Positions 63,463 to 64,000 of a DNA stretch of 64,000 bases are shown here, one piece after another (positions within the stretch are counted from its first letter, which is position 1; each line of letters starts with the position of its first letter). The notes under the pieces are model-generated. The model worked only from the letters and a program-made list of their open reading frames with translations, did no database searches and was not told where the DNA came from. The stretch spans positions 1-64,000 of the forward strand of contig JBAZSJ010000016.1 in NCBI GenBank assembly GCA_041662485.1. The letters are read 5' to 3'. Position numbers and translations under genes: made by a program. Origin of the DNA: Rariglobus sp041662485. Lineage in GTDB: Bacteria > Verrucomicrobiota > Verrucomicrobiia > Opitutales > Opitutaceae.

Positions 63463-64000
63463 TTACGGACCAATGATGGGGTTATACGAGACAGCGGAAA
63501 AGCCACCCGAAAGAACCCACGCGCCTCCGGCGTCCACGGGGCATTTTCCCATGAAGGGAATCTCGCCAAACAGGGCGGCCGCCAACGCCTCCAACGAGAA
63601 CGCGCTGGAACCGTAGGCGTTGATGCAGGTGTCCGCCCACGGCATGTCGTTGAGCAAATAGGGCGACCCCAACGACACGATGACCGGCTTCATCGTGGTC
63701 AGCCCCTGCACCATCCACATGCACTCGCCCATCTCCGCGACGGGGCGCATGGTGTTTTTTATTCCGTGCGTGGATTGCTCGAACAACGCGATCAAGGCGT
63801 CAAACTTCTCGCCCGCCTCCTCGCGCTTCAGCAGGTCCAGACAGTTGCCGTTCACCGCCACCGTGACCTCGCATCCACGGGCGCGCAGACCGCTCAAAAA
63901 CGGTTCGACGACCGGCAGCCCGCGCTCACCTCGCGCGCTCGCCAACAAAACAAACACCCGCCGCGTCTTGACCAGATCAAGCGGCAGCACGTCCGCCCGG
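63463..64000 (-). CDS. GH3-family glycoside hydrolase, C-terminal part (runs off right edge)
   Basis: The frame is open to the window edge; the GTG at 63990 is internal. The 179 visible residues match the C-terminal domain of GH3 beta-N-acetylhexosaminidase-type enzymes: VFVLLASARGERGLPVVEPF, KPVIVSLGSPYLLNDMP, ADTCINAYGSSAFSLEALAA and ALFGEIPFMGKCPV. The catalytic Asp is in the missing N-terminal domain. First visible gene of the secreted minus-strand operon. Confidence 0.82.
   Translation of the reverse strand, partial: RADVLPLDLVKTRRVFVLLASARGERGLPVVEPFLSGLRARGCEVTVAVNGNCLDLLKREEAGEKFDALIALFEQSTHGIKNTMRPVAEMGECMWMVQGLTTMKPVIVSLGSPYLLNDMPWADTCINAYGSSAFSLEALAAALFGEIPFMGKCPVDAGGAWVLSGGFSAVSYNPIIGP

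Overview
The window looks like chromosomal DNA from a Verrucomicrobiota bacterium, most likely of the Opitutaceae or close relatives. This is an inference from protein types, not a database match. The signs are: high G+C with strong C/G third positions; several PEP-CTERM (exosortase-sorted) proteins ending in VPEP-like motif, hydrophobic stretch and Arg cluster; a TIGR02597-type protein; an autotransporter-type beta-repeat (PATR) protein; a type-II-pseudopilin-like protein of the planctomycete/verrucomicrobial kind; and a long-form IspG. Short palindromic repeats are scattered through most intergenic gaps.

Layout. 1-13 kb: the tail of an IS110 transposase, an unknown helical protein, superoxide dismutase, a TolB-like propeller, the Mrp/ApbC ATPase, ribosomal protein L33, a PTS-EIIA/diadenylate cyclase fusion, NuoA, a DUF362-like secreted protein, then the replication/transcription pair dnaG-rpoD, a lipoprotein and tatA. 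13-21 kb: a CPA2 cation/proton antiporter, a VapBC toxin-antitoxin pair, and the cell-shape operon mreB-mreC-mreD-mrdA. 21-32.5 kb: a minus-strand operon (histidine kinase, response regulator, MoxR ATPase, DUF58, TgpA-like transglutaminase) divergent from a secreted set (TIGR02597 protein, PEP-CTERM protein, metzincin protease). 32.5-37 kb: a small accessory island with a DUF2622-like gene between direct repeats, a type IIG restriction-modification enzyme, and an overlapping truncated TIR/deoxyribosyltransferase-like gene. 37-48 kb: metabolic genes (dehydrogenase, methylthioadenosine phosphorylase family, acetyl-xylan-esterase-like hydrolase, pterin dehydratase) and the envelope/isoprenoid operon uppS-cdsA-dxr-rseP-ispG. 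48-50 kb: dnaA, with possible DnaA boxes upstream, but without dnaN. 50-64 kb: a RelE/Phd toxin-antitoxin pair, a GH144/glucoamylase-like hydrolase, ligA, a TPR membrane protein, a PEP-CTERM protein, tRNA-Pro(GGG), and a tightly packed minus-strand secreted operon (GH3 enzyme, beta-helix protein, CBM-like protein, pseudopilin-like protein, PATR/PEP-CTERM protein) that runs off the right edge.

The most unusual layer is the repeat system. Palindromes beginning GTAG (and two copies of a composite element containing a 26-base box ending ATGCTCTA) sit against genes so closely that they supply the stop codons of several of them. They also appear in frame inside two enzymes, the restriction-modification protein and the inserted linker of IspG. 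The other notable items are the EIIA-DAC fusion, an Mrp protein without its CxxC motif, and the secreted operon at the right end.
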